Notes under the pieces: model-generated
Told to the model about the DNA's origin: nothing
The model's database searches: none
The model's input: the letters and a program-made list of their open reading frames with translations, nothing else
Source of the DNA: Chrysopilus asiliformis
Taxonomy: Eukaryota; Arthropoda; Insecta; Diptera; Rhagionidae
Reading direction: 5' to 3'
DNA length: 64,000 nucleotides
Assembly: GCA_964034945.1 (NCBI GenBank)
Contig: OZ035962.1
Coordinates: forward strand, 66,173,274 to 66,237,273
Made by a program: the position numbers and the translations under genes
Shown here: one piece after another, positions 21,415 through 32,914 of the stretch
How positions within the stretch are numbered: position 1 is the first letter of the stretch
How the letters are laid out: every line of letters starts with the position of its first letter

Positions 21415-22214
21415 TAGGGATGCAACATCGTTCATAAAACCTCGATATATCGAAAATCGATCTTTTTTTTTTTAACCGACATCGATGTCAAAAAACATCG
21501 TCCTGAAAACATTGATACCTCGATGTTTTGAAAAAGTTAAATTTAATAAATAATTTAGCGACCTGACGGATGCTCTAATGTGAGTGGAGTGCACCCAGGT
21601 AGAATTAACACTGTTTGAATTCTTCTTATTCGTTGAACCACCAAAAACCCGTTAGTTTTCGAGATATTCGCAAAAAAACTATTTTTTTTTAAATACTGGC
21701 ATATCTTCATAACGGCTTGAGATACGGAGTTCTAGTAAAAGACATAAATGTAGCAAATTTTATTGTCTCCAAGTTTTGTAATACATAAGACTACTGGAAA
21801 ATGGTTAGTTTCAGAATAAGTCGCAAAAAAACGCATAGTTTTTAAAAAGCCGCCGTTTTGGTTACTTCCGGTTAACGGATTATCACATCAGGACCAAACT
21901 TCTCTGTAAAACCTCATGGCTAGCTCTGGTATTTTTTGCGAAATCTTGTAGAAAGATGAAACCGAAAATTTATACCAAAGGAAATTTAAACAAATCTTTA
22001 AGTAGAGTGGCTATATTAAATCTATCTAAAGACTAGTCCCTCTAGTCCTAAAATTGGTTTCTCTATTAATTTTATGAAGAGTAATGTTCTAACATCGTGG
22101 ATAACAACATCGATACCTCGATATATCGGCCTGTTCAATATCGAGGTTAAAACTCGATATTTTTCAACGATACCTCGATGTTTTGCAAACATCGAGGTAT
22201 CGTTGGCATCCCTA
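21415..22214. mobile_element. hAT element, TAGGGATGC ends
   Basis: The ends TAGGGATGC are inverted at each side and flanked by the perfect 8-bp duplication TACACAAT (21407-21414 and 22215-22222). Next to both ends lie many short repeats of CGATACCTCGAT and CATCGAGG, giving strong local hairpins. The middle (about 21585-22010) is a copy of repeat family J inserted or captured in it. No transposase frame is visible. Confidence 0.9.
21585..22010 (+). repeat. repeat family J, copy 1
   Basis: This stretch carries CCGTTAGTTTTCGAGATATT, GATACGGAGTTCTAGTAAAA, TTTTATTGTCTCCAA and GTTACTTCCGGTTAACGGA. The same series occurs inverted at 28800-29045 and, more diverged, at 26945-27190. The family is otherwise unidentified. 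Confidence 0.6.
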
Positions 22215-22950
22215 TACACAATCCCCCTCATGATAAACCTATAGCTACGCCCATGATCCCATATAAGTTCAAATCGTCTGAAAATTCAGCTCAATATTAT
22301 AAATGGGAATTTTTCATCGGCAAGAGAGAGAGAGAGAGATAAATGTATGTGTGAGAAGACAGCGACCCGATGAATTTCAGAACAAAATTTAATTTGAAAT
22401 TGGAGCAGTTCTCGAATTTAAGACTAAGTAGGCGAAAAATTTAGGTTTGTTTGTCAGAATTCGTGCACTCAGAAACAAATTTTGCCAACAGAAGTCATTT
22501 TTTTGGACAACTGAACAGAATTTGTTCAAACAAAGTCACCGAATTCTGCGAACTTTTCATCATCATCATCTTCGGCGCTACAGCTCTTGAAGAACCTGGG
22601 CCACCTCAATTGAGGTTTCACAACAATTTCTTCACTGCTTCGCACCTACAGTTTTACTTGGATTGCGAACCATGGATGAATTACAACATTTGTAAGGTTT
22701 TTTTACGTTTCAACCCATCAACAGCAGAGGCCGTGATAGCAATCTAGCCCTTCGTAAATTCAAATTCCGAGAATTTTTGCCCTTTTCGAGATTTATAACA
22801 AGTTAGGGTAAAACACTTAACTTTTGCATAGATATTGGTATGTGTTGAAATTTCTTAATTCGTGTCAATGCAAAAATTCCGGCCAAATCAATTCAGGCGT
22901 TTTAGCATTGACAGGCATCTATTTCCAAATATTATGTAATATTCGGATAA
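22215..22950. other. short repeats, no gene
   Basis: An (AG)n microsatellite lies at 22325-22340. At 22559-22640 the sequence ATCATCATCTTCGGCGCTAC looks like another minus-strand LINE 3' end with a trinucleotide tail. The frame across 22451-22747 is therefore not trusted as a gene. Confidence 0.4.
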
Positions 22951-22954
22951 TTAA

Positions 22955-23185
22955 CCCTCTAGCCGGAATGCCCGCCTTAAGGCGGGCTTCAAGGAATTCG
23001 CTTGTTTATAACGGGTAACAATTTTAATCGCCGGAAATCGCCGGAACGTCTTACACTGACTTTTGTAAGTTATCGCTTTACATGCTGGAAAAAATTTAGC
23101 CCTGTACGTTGTCTTGGTTACGGTCTGTCGCAAGTTGAAAGTCATATTTTAGTGAATTTTTCTCGGAAATATTCCGGTTAGAGGG
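22955..23185. mobile_element. piggyBac-like MITE
   Basis: TTAA flanks both ends (22951-22954 and 23186-23189). The ends are CCCTCTAGCCGGAAT and, inverted, CCCTCTAACCGGAAT. A perfect 18-bp palindrome GCCCGCCTTAAGGCGGGC lies about 15 bases inside the left end. TTAA targeting with CCCT ends is characteristic of the piggyBac superfamily. At 231 bp it is non-coding. Confidence 0.85.
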
Positions 23186-23793
23186 TTAAGCATTTTCTAT
23201 AGAGATCAATTGCAGTTTTTAATAAATATGGCTTTTGATATATAAATTTTTTATAATATTAAAGTGAAAATTACTGGAATATGTCCAATTGGCACAAATG
23301 TCATTTGTTTATAATAATATAGTCAAGGCTTTTTGATAACAAATACAACATACTTACGTGCTTAGCGTTCCAAAAACATGATCTGTTCAAACAAAATTGT
23401 TTCCAGGGCTAAACATTTAGAATTTTTGCCTGTCTGTAGTTTTCTACCACTTTTTGTAGTTTAATGCAAAGGTAGAAATTTGATTAGCACATCTGACAGA
23501 AAAAAATGTTTTAAAAATCAGTATTTCAAATCTGCGTAGCACAAAAATCCAGCTGAAAATTCTTTATGCTGTGGATAATTTAACACTAATTTCGGATTAA
23601 AATATCAAAAAAAAACAATTTTGCAGTAAACTGAAACCTCCAAATGCAAAAATCCAATATGGCTCCGGCAATATCACCTTTTCAACGCGTTTGTTCCGCT
23701 TTTCTTTCTTTTAATGCAAAACCAAAATAAAATTCCCTTAATTTTTGTTACCTACAGATCTTTTTTTTTAAATGAGTCAAATTGAGAAGAGAA

Positions 23794-23890
23794 ATGTTAA
23801 TTAATGGCATTTACTGCATTACAGTATGTTAATTTATGGAATTTACTGCATTACAGTATGTTAATTTATGGCATTTACTGCATTATTTAT
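23794..23890. repeat. 32-bp tandem repeat, three units
   Basis: Units starting at 23794, 23826 and 23858 share ATGTTAATTWATGGMATTTA then CTGCATTACAGT. The units differ at one or two positions each. Confidence 0.85.
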
Positions 23891-25420
23891 TGCATTACAA
23901 TGTTTTTAATTTTTATCCAATGATACTAATTTCCTAAACGAAACACATTTTTGTGCTTATTTAAAGAATTTAAAAATTTATAAACTTGAATGGCGCTTCT
24001 TGTCACGTACTTCAATCTCGTTATTTCGGCAGAAAAAAAGGATTCTTTTTTTTAAAACTGCAATCTTAAGATCTATTAAGAAGGTTGTTGTTGCGCCCTT
24101 GGATTTTTCTGCTTATTGGACACTGAATTGAATAATATTCGCAAGTAATTCACCAACTCGAGTTGCATTTATCTTCGATTGGCCATCGTCGTCGCGGTGG
24201 TGTCCGCAATGGAGAATTTAGTTGAATGTTCAATCAGCCAAGAAGTGAAACGCTGCATCAGGTGAACTTACTAATGGCCTCGTTGTGTCGCAATCACAAA
24301 AGCTAAAGCATTCAACATTAAGTTACTTGATTGCGAGTAATTAAAGTCTGTGCAGTACCACTCGAATTTAAGGAGATAGTATATAACTTTATAACTGGAT
24401 GAAGTGAATTACGAGCAAGACTTTGCTTGGTAACCACCAGTAAATACTAGATCACCATGGGCCAGTGAACTTGGAAGAGGTTATCGAATAAAAAGTAAAT
24501 TTCTGTTGCTGCTACAACGAAAAGTATTCCAAGTGAATGGAAGTACCGATACAAGAACGGAAATCTCGTGAAAAGTGATTTTAAATGCGACACAAAAAGG
24601 TGTGGTAATGTTATGGTTTTTCCTGAGCAAGTGCTAAAGTTCGTGCATTAGGCATTACTTTCAGTTCAAAATATAGTATAAATGTGGGCAATTACAAATA
24701 TAGATCAATCGTTATAGCAATTCTGGTGAATTTAATTTGTTCTCTTGGATTAAAAAATCTGTTTCACACACATACAAGCCGTATCCGTATCAAATTAACA
24801 GCATATGAAATCACATTAAAGTTCTTGAGATTAAAAAGTACTTTTCACTTTATTTGAATTTTGTAAACTATAAATAATCTACTAGACGTTCACAGTGATC
24901 CTGAGCTCAATTTTTTTTTCTAACGATTCGAAGGTCGGCATAGTCTAAAAAAAAATTGCAAAATTGTAAAATAAACTCCACGCTTTTTTCGCCTATTAAT
25001 TTCATGTCCCGTTTTACGTACCTGTAATTCACAATTCACAAATCAACTAATTAAATTCTGTAAGGGCCATGTACATCTGAGAGTTTGTTCGGCGAATTCA
25101 TAGAAGTTGTTCTGTAATAGATGAATAAGCGTCGCGGAACAAGATCTGAATTCCGGAAAACATCACGAATGTAAACGGTCCCTAAGGTAACCATAATTTA
25201 AGGCTTATCGACCCCCCCCCCCCCTCTCGTAATACTTTTCCACGATTTTTTGCATACCCCACTCGTTCCTCAAATATATGTCAGCACTCAGCATCGATCT
25301 CACACGGTTGATAACAGGAAAGGAGATTTACAGGGAGGGTCTAGGTTTGATTTTATTGGGCGAAAATTTTCCCTGATGGACGACCTTTCCAATAGTGAAA
25401 ACCATATCAAAATACATTGG
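23891..25420. other. unique-looking DNA, possible non-coding first exon
   Basis: No open frame or repeat family was found. Between about 24090 and 24680 the sequence is less AT-biased, purine-rich and repeat-free, with several possible donors (for example CATCAG|GTGAAC at 24262 and TTG|GTAACC at 24430). That texture resembles fly 5' untranslated exons. Ptr needs an upstream non-coding exon, and this is one candidate, unproven. A run of 13 C lies near 25212. Confidence 0.25.
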
Positions 25421-25428
25421 GTCCTTAA

Positions 25429-25800
25429 CATAGATATACTAGATCGCTCGATTTGCTTTCTCAAATGGTCCCATCTCAATACAGTTCAGTGAATCAAAAC
25501 GAGTCAAGAAAGAGCAAGATAACCGTATGAAAATAAATATAGTCCTCTCGTTTAAACCGTGAACTGTCAAAGGAAAATAGACTTTCGGAATGGTGTTGGC
25601 GCCTAAAGTTATTTGTTTACGCCTAAAGTTAGTCTCAAACTCGTGAAATTTGAATTTCGCGGCAAACTAAATTTGAATTTCGCGACCTTAAACAGTTCAG
25701 TGGATGCGTTCAAGTACGATAAAGAGGGAAATACTTTTGGGATCATTTTTGAGCAGAGCGTTGTATGGTGACAGTTGTTCTATGTTATATAGTTCTGTGG
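25429..25800 (+). mobile_element. short hAT-like repeat, copy 2 of 3
   Basis: The left end is CATAGATATACTAG; the right end, read inward, is CACAGAACTATATAAC. GTCCTTAA directly precedes the left end (25421-25428) and follows the right end (25801-25808), with an extra matching G. An 8-9-bp duplication and short CA-AGA ends suggest hAT. It contains a local duplication of about 20 bases (GTTTACGCCTAAAGTTAGTC region) absent from copy 1. Confidence 0.8.
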
Positions 25801-25808
25801 GTCCTTAA

Positions 25809-26944
25809 GGAGATAGCGGGAGAAGGGTTACCGGAATGAGATAATATCGATTTGGAAATCGTGATGATTATAACTTTTTAAGAATCAAAAAGAGCTCTGG
25901 TGAAACTCAGCAAATTCGGATTATGTTAAGATTGAATCGTTTGGTAATCTTCTGGATTTTAGCACAGACTTCTTTCCGTATGTGATATCTCTTTTCCATG
26001 CCACGATATTTAACCTCAAAGTTGTAATTTTTTTTTATTCCATCGACCTGTATGTTTGTCAACAGTTAAAGTGCGACTACACACTTTAATCTAAGTATTT
26101 TTTTATATTGCCACTTTAATCAATCTTACTAATTGATCTATATATTCGCAGCCCTAAAATACTGAACATCGACATGGGCATATTTTTAAAAAGGTCATTA
26201 AACTCTTTTATATCATTATTTCAAAAAGAAAGGAACATTCCAAGATTCAAAAGTAAAAGGAAAACCTGACCCGCCAAACTAAAAGTAAAGTTCCGAGTAA
26301 AGGGATCGCGGGTGATAGCCGACAATACAAAAGTTTTCTTTCCGATAAGTACACTTTTTACCTATGGCGCCATTTAGCAATGTTTTCTTAACATTAAAAT
26401 TAGTTTAATTTAGCCACAAATATTATACCGAGCAAATTTATAACTTTTCACTAATTAGCATGCTAATCGAATTTTGGTGACGCTACTTGAGATTTTAAAT
26501 TCCAACTAACACAAGTCTGAAAACCATATTAAAGTTTCTTGATTATTTGAGTACAGTTTATAGCAAAGCCTGAATGCTAAGATTCAAGTCGTAACCAAAG
26601 CTAAGTTAAGTGGGTCGAACATTCAATTGATCGCTAAATCGTACAAAGTAATTGCAAAAAAAGTATCGCGAAGAATGTGTTGAAAATGATAGCAAAGATA
26701 ATGATTTCTTTTGCCTCTTTGTGTCATATATTTCTTTTGTATAAGTTTATGGTGGAGTTCACAAACACAAATACCTACCTGCAAAAAACATCTCAATACT
26801 TTCTTTCAAATATAAGAAAAACTGCAGATCTTGATACCAAAAAGTTTTGTGAACTAATTTACCTCATGTTATCTAATACATATTTACTTCATTAATTCAT
26901 ATTTAGGGTCGTTTTAAATATATACTTATCACATTTATATTATA
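25809..26944. other. AT-rich DNA, nothing recognised
   Basis: Only short frames without recognisable domains, and no clear element termini. Confidence 0.45.
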
Positions 26945-27370
26945 AAAAAAGTCGGTTTCTTTGTGACCGGATTTCTCAAAAACTATTGACCTGATTTTAA
27001 CGAAACTTTACACTTAGATTCACAGTGTCAATGAGATGATTATAGGCTATGCGATTTTCAAATTTCCCCTTCCTTAGTCTGCAACTTTCGTCATACATAA
27101 GACAACGTAGTTTCGGAGTAAATAACTAAAAACGAAATTGCGATTTTTAAAAAGCCACCATTTTGATTATTTTCGGTTAAGGGATTTCACTAAAAGTGAG
27201 TTATTTAAGATACGTACAACGGACAGACCGACAGACAGATGCACTGACATCTTCATAATTTTGTCTGAAACGGATTTCGTACTGATTAGAAATTTTCTAT
27301 CTAACCCCGTTCTCGAGTCGGTCTCCATCATGAATACAATACTTTCCCTATATAAAAGAGGAAAGTAAAA
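26945..27370 (+). repeat. repeat family J, copy 2, with CAGACAGAC tail
   Basis: The left half matches family J (TTTTTAAAAAGCCACCATTT, TTTTCGGTTAAGGG). It is followed by GACAGACCGACAGACAGATG and a conserved-looking tail ending in CCCTATATAAAAGAGGAAAG. This copy suggests that J-type repeats end with the same tetranucleotide tract seen in family L. Confidence 0.5.
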
Positions 27371-28130
27371 ATGAATTACTGTGCAGGATTATCTCGTATG
27401 ACTTCGGGAATTTTGGGAATTTAAAACATAAAAAAAACCTTAGTGGAACCGATGATATTATATGTACATTACAGTTGTCACGTATAAAAGCGGATTCAAG
27501 GTTAAAATATTGTCTTTAGCGAATAACTTCCGAGTTTTCGTGGTTGCCTTGTAAATCAATGGTTTTTTGATAATCATTCTGTAATTACTTTTTCTATTCT
27601 TTAACAAAAATCTTTTAAGTTAAGAATTCGAATATCAGACACCCATCGATAAATAATGAATTTTCAACTTTTCTTCTAAATCAGTTTTATTCTAAGCAAT
27701 TTTTTTCTTTTACTAGTTCACGTACAAAAACTTTTGAGCTTGATGCGTAAATATTGGTTGCTAATTCAAGGCAGTAACATATACCGCAATCAATTCTTTT
27801 GAACAGATGCATGTATAATCCATTTCAATTTAAAAACTCATATACAGTATAGCCTCGCTAGTCCTGACACTCGCTAGCCCGAACGTTCCAATATTCCGGG
27901 CACCTTATATTTCGGACACTTTCATAATCTTATCTCTGCAATCCAAACAGGTTAATCAAAAGCACACTTTCACTTTTATTGCCCATTGTTGGAAATTGTT
28001 TACTAGGGAAATTCAGTAGAATGAGCAAAACAATGCCGACATAGTTCTTCTTAAATGGTTTCGGGACAAAGCCGAAAATTGATTTTTGTAGAAAGCCACG
28101 CAGCCTAAAATCAGTTCTTTTCTTGCTTCT

Positions 28131-28546
28131 TCGTCTCTCTCTCTCTCTCTCACGGCGCTACAACCGGTTTCCGGTCTTGGCTTGCCGCAATGTCTCTCGC
28201 CAGAGGTCCCGGTCACGTGCCGATGTGTTCCAGTTTTGTATCCCAATTCTCTTCGCGTCCTAATCAACGCCGTCTTGGGTCTTCCTCGTCGCCTTGTTGT
28301 TAATAACCTACCGCAGAAGACTTTCCGAGCCGGGTCACTTTCACTCATTCGAGTGACATGACCAGCCCACCAGAGTTTATTGAGTCTTATGAGCTTGACT
28401 ACGGACACGTCCTGATATCTCTCATAGACCTCGTCATTGTAGGGTCTCCGGAATCGTCCCCCTTCGTGTATGGTGCCAATTATCCTTCTGAGTATCTTCC
28501 TCTCAAACTTCTTCTTCAAACCAGTAAAAATTTGTATTTGATACAT
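28131..28546 (-). pseudogene. LINE polymerase C-terminus with (GA)n tail
   Basis: On the minus strand the frame contains RRIIGTIHEGGRFRRPYNDE, then VVKLIRLNKLWWAGHVTRM and DPARKVFCGRLLTTRRRGRP. The xLxWAGHVxRMxxxDPARKVFxGRxxxxRRRGRP block is the standard C-terminal signature of insect LINE reverse transcriptases. After RGRPK the frame shifts; an alternative frame continues with LWRETLRQAKTGNRL, the usual end of the protein. The element finishes at (GA)n, whose complement is the CT tract at 28131-28152. Only about 400 bases of a several-kilobase element survive, so it is 5'-truncated and dead. It lies inside the pogo-type element and is younger than it. Confidence 0.75.
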
Positions 28547-28689
28547 TATTAAACATTAGGTTTTTATAAGTTTTTTTCTCAAAATTAAATTGTTTTTTTA
28601 CTTTCTTAGACGTAGAACAATAAAGTATTGTATTTATAAAAAAAATCGACCTCAAAATTCTACCTAAAAAACTTTTCCCGAGCAGTCCT

Positions 28690-29050
28690 GAGTCGATTGA
28701 AGCATTATTACAAAACATGTCTTTCTGTCTCTCAATCTGTCTGTCAGTTTGTGTACAAGATTTCTTAAAAATTAATAGAGCTAGAGCCATTAAATTTTAC
28801 AGATATGATTGGTTCTGAAATGGAACAATCCTATCAACTTTTGGTGGAGATCCGTTAACCGGAAGTAAACAAAATGGCGGCTCTTTACTTACTCCGAAAC
28901 TATGCTAACACAAGTTGGAGACAATAAAATTTTCTACATCTTTGTCCTTTACTAGAACTCCGCATCTCAAGCCGTAATCGAGATATACCAATATTTAAAA
29001 AAAAACAGTTTTTTGCGATTATCTTAAAAAATAACGGGTTTTGTTAGTTT
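28690..29050 (-). repeat. repeat family J, copy 3
   Basis: This inverted copy matches 21585-22010 (TCCGTTAACCGGAAGTAAAC, TTGGAGACAATAAAATTTTC, TTACTAGAACTCCGCATCTC). A short TCTGTCTGTCAGT tract at 28730-28747 marks its 3' side, consistent with the layout of copy 2. Confidence 0.55.
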
Positions 29051-29559
29051 AATGTATGAGATGAATTGCAGGGAATAGTGTTTGCCCTAATTTTGTTTTT
29101 TACCGTTATCCACTATCTTTTATCGTTGTCGAGATTTTATCATTAAATATTTAAAAAATAATAATATTTTTGCGAATTGCTCACAAACTAACGGTTTTTC
29201 GAAAAAAAACAGTTAATTAAAAAATTTTAATATGTACTTTTAAAATTTTCTACAGTTTTGCCTTTTAATCGATATTTTTTTTACCGTTATAGAGATATTT
29301 GAGATTTTGTAAAATAAAAATTCATATAATAATATTTTATTCGTCAATTTGCACATACTCGTACGTAGATTTTGTATAAGAACTTTTGTAGATTTTGAAT
29401 ATGTCATGTGCTGTTCACATCAGAAATTTTTTAACTAAATATTTGTACATATACATTCAAACTAAAGGAGGGTATATTTTTGGCCGCATAGTCCGGACAT
29501 TTCCCTAATCCGGACAGTGTCGAAAGTTTATGTGTCCGGACTAGCGAAGCTTTACTGTA

Positions 29560-30787
29560 TTTTAATGAGATCGCAGTGAAAAATTTTATTTCCAGATTTC
29601 TTATGCGGTTGTCTTCTCTAATTTCTTCATAGTGTTGCAATCCATTTTTGCTAGATGTTCATTTCAATGGAGAGTGTGCTTCTAATTGATATCACTGACA
29701 TAGATTTTTTTATCAAATGATATTAAGCTAACGAAATTAAAATGCCCGAGTAGTTAAAGATAAAGCAAATAAAACTTTATACATTCATTACAAAAATCCA
29801 ACACAAGGCCAAGATTTAAAAAAAACTAAACGAATATTCCAATTTTCATACTTACTGTTCGTATATAGAAAGTAACCGATTTTCAAATGATTTGCAATAA
29901 ATGATCTTTTCATTCTTTTTTTTTCTCTCATTATAAAACACGTTCGATCTACCTGTTCATTCAGCATGTAATTAACGAAAGCTCATAATATCAACTATAC
30001 CTACAGAAATAAATTGAAAATCGAAAGTAAATTGTTAAAAAAAATTAACACCTGAATGTACGAGGAGGTCGTCATTTACCAACTTTTCTGGTGTTTTTAA
30101 ACAGTATTTTGGTGAATGCATGGCAAAGATATGTAAAATCACATTGTGAATCGCAACAGTCGTTCCGTTTGTAAGAGGATATGTTCTAACCATATTACTT
30201 CTAGCCTACAGTACTATATCACCTGCTATATCACTATAGCTTGACTATGAAGTCACATGAAAATCAGTTCAGCTGTTCTAGAGTTTACTGGTTACAAAAC
30301 CAACAAGCCAAAAAAAATTTAAGAAAATTAAAAACAAGCTTTTATTAAAATGTATTAAATAGGAAAACATAGTTTTTTGGGAATTGTCTATCAGAAATAA
30401 TATGATAAAAGCATGAGTCATATTTTTTTTTGATTTTATCGTGTTTTTATTTCGGATACACAACAAAGCTTGACTTGTAATTTGGTACACAAACGTAATT
30501 CCAGTGATAACACAATATGTATATACGAATACATCAAAAAACAAAATGGCGGCTGTCAGTCGCCATGTAGTATAAATTAATTATGCCAAGTTACCCATAG
30601 AGTGAGGTGTTCAATAAAAAAGCATGGAAAAATACTCATAATTTCGTTTTTCGAACTTCGGAAATACAATTTTAAAAAAAATTAAAAAAGCTTTATCACA
30701 AAACAAAAATAGGTTCCACCCGAATTGTTGGGAACGAAAAATTTGTCAGGACTTAAGAAAAGCTGCCTCCAAAAAAAATTTAGTCGT
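29560..30787. other. AT-rich DNA, no gene recognised
   Basis: Short frames only, for example at 30278-30544; none shows a recognisable domain. Confidence 0.45.
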
Positions 30788-31044
30788 GGCAGAGTCAGCG
30801 CCGGCTCTATGGTTCTATGCGCCCTATGCAAGTTATTTTTTTGCGCCCTATGCAAGTTTTTTTGCGCCCTTTTTGTTTGAATTAAAAAAAAGTGTACATA
30901 TGGCAGATAAGTAAATAAATTTAAAGGCACAAAACGTTTTATGTAAAATAATTCATACAAATAAAATAATTACAAGTTCAACGAATTATAATAGTTCAAC
31001 ATAAAGTATAAAAAAGTTAACAATTTTTAAAAGCTTTTATTTAG

Positions 31045-31480
31045 CTTCCCTTCGTGTCTGTTTGTCTGTCTGTCAAATCAAATCTTGCAACCCAATTTTG
31101 ACCCACTTCCACTTGTCCGATTGACTTGAAATTTTGCACACTTATATAAGTCCGATGACAATACAATATTTTCACTACTTCGTCCTTGTAAGGATAACGG
31201 AAGGTTCGTAAGGATAACGTGATTATCCCTTTCTCCAAATTTTCCGGAAAAAATCTATTCTGGGGGTTTTTGGGGTCGCTGAATCCGAATCTGTCATTAA
31301 AAAGTCAGTAAGGATAACGGAAGGTCCTGTAAGGATAACGTGATTATCCTTTTTCTCAATTGTTCCGGGAAAAATATATTCTGCGGGTTTTGGGGTTCGC
31401 TGAATACGATTCTCAAGTTAAAAAGCCTGTAAGGACATCTCAAATGTAAGGATATATATTCGAAGACTAAAAAGAACAAA
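31045..31480. repeat. degenerate repeat with ~120-bp tandem duplication
   Basis: The block starts with TGTCTGTTTGTCTGTCTGTC. The unit GTAAGGATAACGGAAGGT ... GTAAGGATAACGTGATTATC ... GGGGTCGCTGAATCCGAATC then occurs twice (about 31186-31305 and 31308-31430). The motif TCGCTGAATCCGAATC reappears at 43.6-43.7, 44.5 and 51.6 kb. The family is unidentified. Confidence 0.6.
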
Positions 31481-31499
31481 ATAAAAAAAAATAAAAAAA

Positions 31500-32350
31500 A
31501 AGTTTTTTAAAAAAAGCTTTTATTAAAAAAGAATGCACTAAAAAGAAAAAAATAATTTTCTGGACGCTGTGTATCACAAATATAAAAGCTTTTAAAAAGC
31601 GAGATAAAGCATAAAACAATAAAATAAAAATTTATCTCGCTTTTAACCCTAATCAGCTCAGGCTAATTTTGTCCTTAATCCACGCAGGCGGTGTCTGAAA
31701 GACACCATGCCGGAAAAATAGAATAATTTAATAAAAAAAAATTTTTTTGAGTTTGCATTTTTTAATTCAGTTAATAATATTTATTTATTTGTATATACAT
31801 TATTCGTACTTTTTATAATTGTAGCATAAAATTGATTTTTAAGAATTTTCGTTACAAACATTTTTCTTGGATTTGCACTTATCTGCTTCAAAGCGCGACC
31901 TTAGAAATGGGGACACAGGAAGCAACGTTTTCTCTTTTGGGAAGTGCTACAGTTATTATCGCCTACTACAGTCCGATATTTTGCGAAATAGAAGCAAAGT
32001 GATACCAAAATAACCTTTCTTTGCTGGTAAAACCGTTACGGTGTCTTTGAGACACCGCCTGCGTGGATTAAGGGTAAATTTCATAAAAGCGAAATATTAT
32101 TGTTGTAGTAAAAAAAAAATATTTTCTTTTTCGTTTTTAAATAGTATTGGCTTAAAAAAACAAAGTCAAGGAGCATGAATGCAACAACTTTTTTAACATT
32201 CGTAACAATCACTTTCAAAACTGCATCGGTGTCTCAAAGACACCGCGAATGCGGAGTAGGGTTAAAAAGCTTTTATATTTGTGATACACAGCGTCCAGAA
32301 AATTAGTTTTTTTAGTGCATTCTTTTTTAATAAAAGCTTTTTTTAAAAAA
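31500..32350. mobile_element. palindromic element split by a piggyBac-like MITE
   Basis: The left arm (about 31505-31606) reads GGACGCTGTGTATCACAAAT then ATAAAAGCTTTTAAAAAGCG, and its reverse complement follows at 31635-31646 plus 32262-32350. If 31647-32261 and one TTAA copy are removed, the right arm becomes continuous and mirrors the left arm base for base near the break. The element was therefore an intact hairpin before the MITE arrived. Confidence 0.8.
31647..32261. mobile_element. piggyBac-like MITE inside the palindrome
   Basis: TTAA flanks both ends (31643-31646, 32262-32265). The ends are CCCTAATC and, inverted, CCCTACTC. About 45 bases in from the left lies the palindrome GGTGTCTGAAAGACACC, with counterparts GGTGTCTTTGAGACACC at 32040 and GGTGTCTCAAAGACACC at 32228. 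A longer inverted pair (TTAATCCACGCAGGCGGTGT) lies at 31676 and about 32073. It is non-coding, and the nested site supports precise TTAA insertion. Confidence 0.85.
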
Positions 32351-32472
32351 AAAATTTTTTATTTTTTTATTTATTTAAGTTTCTAAAATTTTACTTTTCT
32401 TGCGCCCTTTAGCTCGGCGCCCCCATGCCTTGCATGGTCTGCATATTAGGTTGAGCCGGGCCTGGGCAGAGT

Positions 32473-32914
32473 GGGGCCGATTTCACATGTTTAATTGACG
32501 ATGTCTTAGGAAAAAGTTTTTCTTTGAATTTTACTTAGCCCTGAAAAATGTTCCTTAAAATTACCTTCCTAGAAATTTACTCAGATTGCTGAGAAAATTT
32601 TATTGCATTTAAATACAAAGATTGTGTACCTGCGGTAAAACATTCGCGAGCCACGAATTTTTGAAACAAAGATTCTTTTGAACAACAACGGCACTTCTCT
32701 ATAACTCAAAAACCGTTAGTTTCACCAATTTGATTTCACGCAAATATGGTATGATAAAAATTATCCTCATACAAATTTAAAAATACCCGACCCGCAGAAA
32801 CGACAATAACAAAAAACCAAAAGAAGGCAAAACTAAGTGTTCGCCATCTGCCTCTCTCATCAACCACAACGCATGTTTTATTCTTCTACATCCATTACTT
32901 TCATAAATGGTCTT
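32473..32914. other. no recognised feature
   Basis: Ordinary AT-rich sequence between the hAT and the mariner relic. A weak AACTCAAAAACCGTTAGTTT phrase at 32703 recalls family J. Confidence 0.4.

Larger units (their letters stand above)
27845..29557. mobile_element. pogo/Tigger-type element with a LINE inside
   Basis: The ends read CAGTATAGCCTCGCTAGTCC and, inverted, CAGTAAAGCTTCGCTAGTCC, and TA flanks both (27843-27844, 29558-29559). CAGT ends with a TA duplication are typical of the pogo/Tigger branch of Tc1/mariner. Subterminal CCGGAC motifs follow on both sides. The 1.7-kb interior holds a minus-strand LINE fragment and family J sequence; no pogo transposase was recognised. Confidence 0.85.
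30796..32464. mobile_element. hAT element carrying further nested elements
   Basis: The ends CAGCGCCGGCTC and, inverted, CAGGCCCGGCTC are flanked by the perfect 8-bp duplication GGCAGAGT (30788-30795, 32465-32472). Subterminal GCGCCCTATGCAAG repeats occur at the left and TGCGCCC, GGCGCCC at the right. No transposase is left. Inside are a CAGAC-type repeat (31045-31480), a long palindrome (31500-32350) and a piggyBac-like MITE placed within that palindrome (31647-32261). Confidence 0.9.

Noticed and set aside
22451..22747. 98-codon frame on the + strand
   Set aside because: It overlaps what appears to be a minus-strand LINE 3' end with a trinucleotide tail and has no domain.
23794..23890. CRISPR-like direct repeats
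   Set aside because: The three 32-bp units are contiguous with no spacers, and the genome is eukaryotic; it is a simple tandem repeat.
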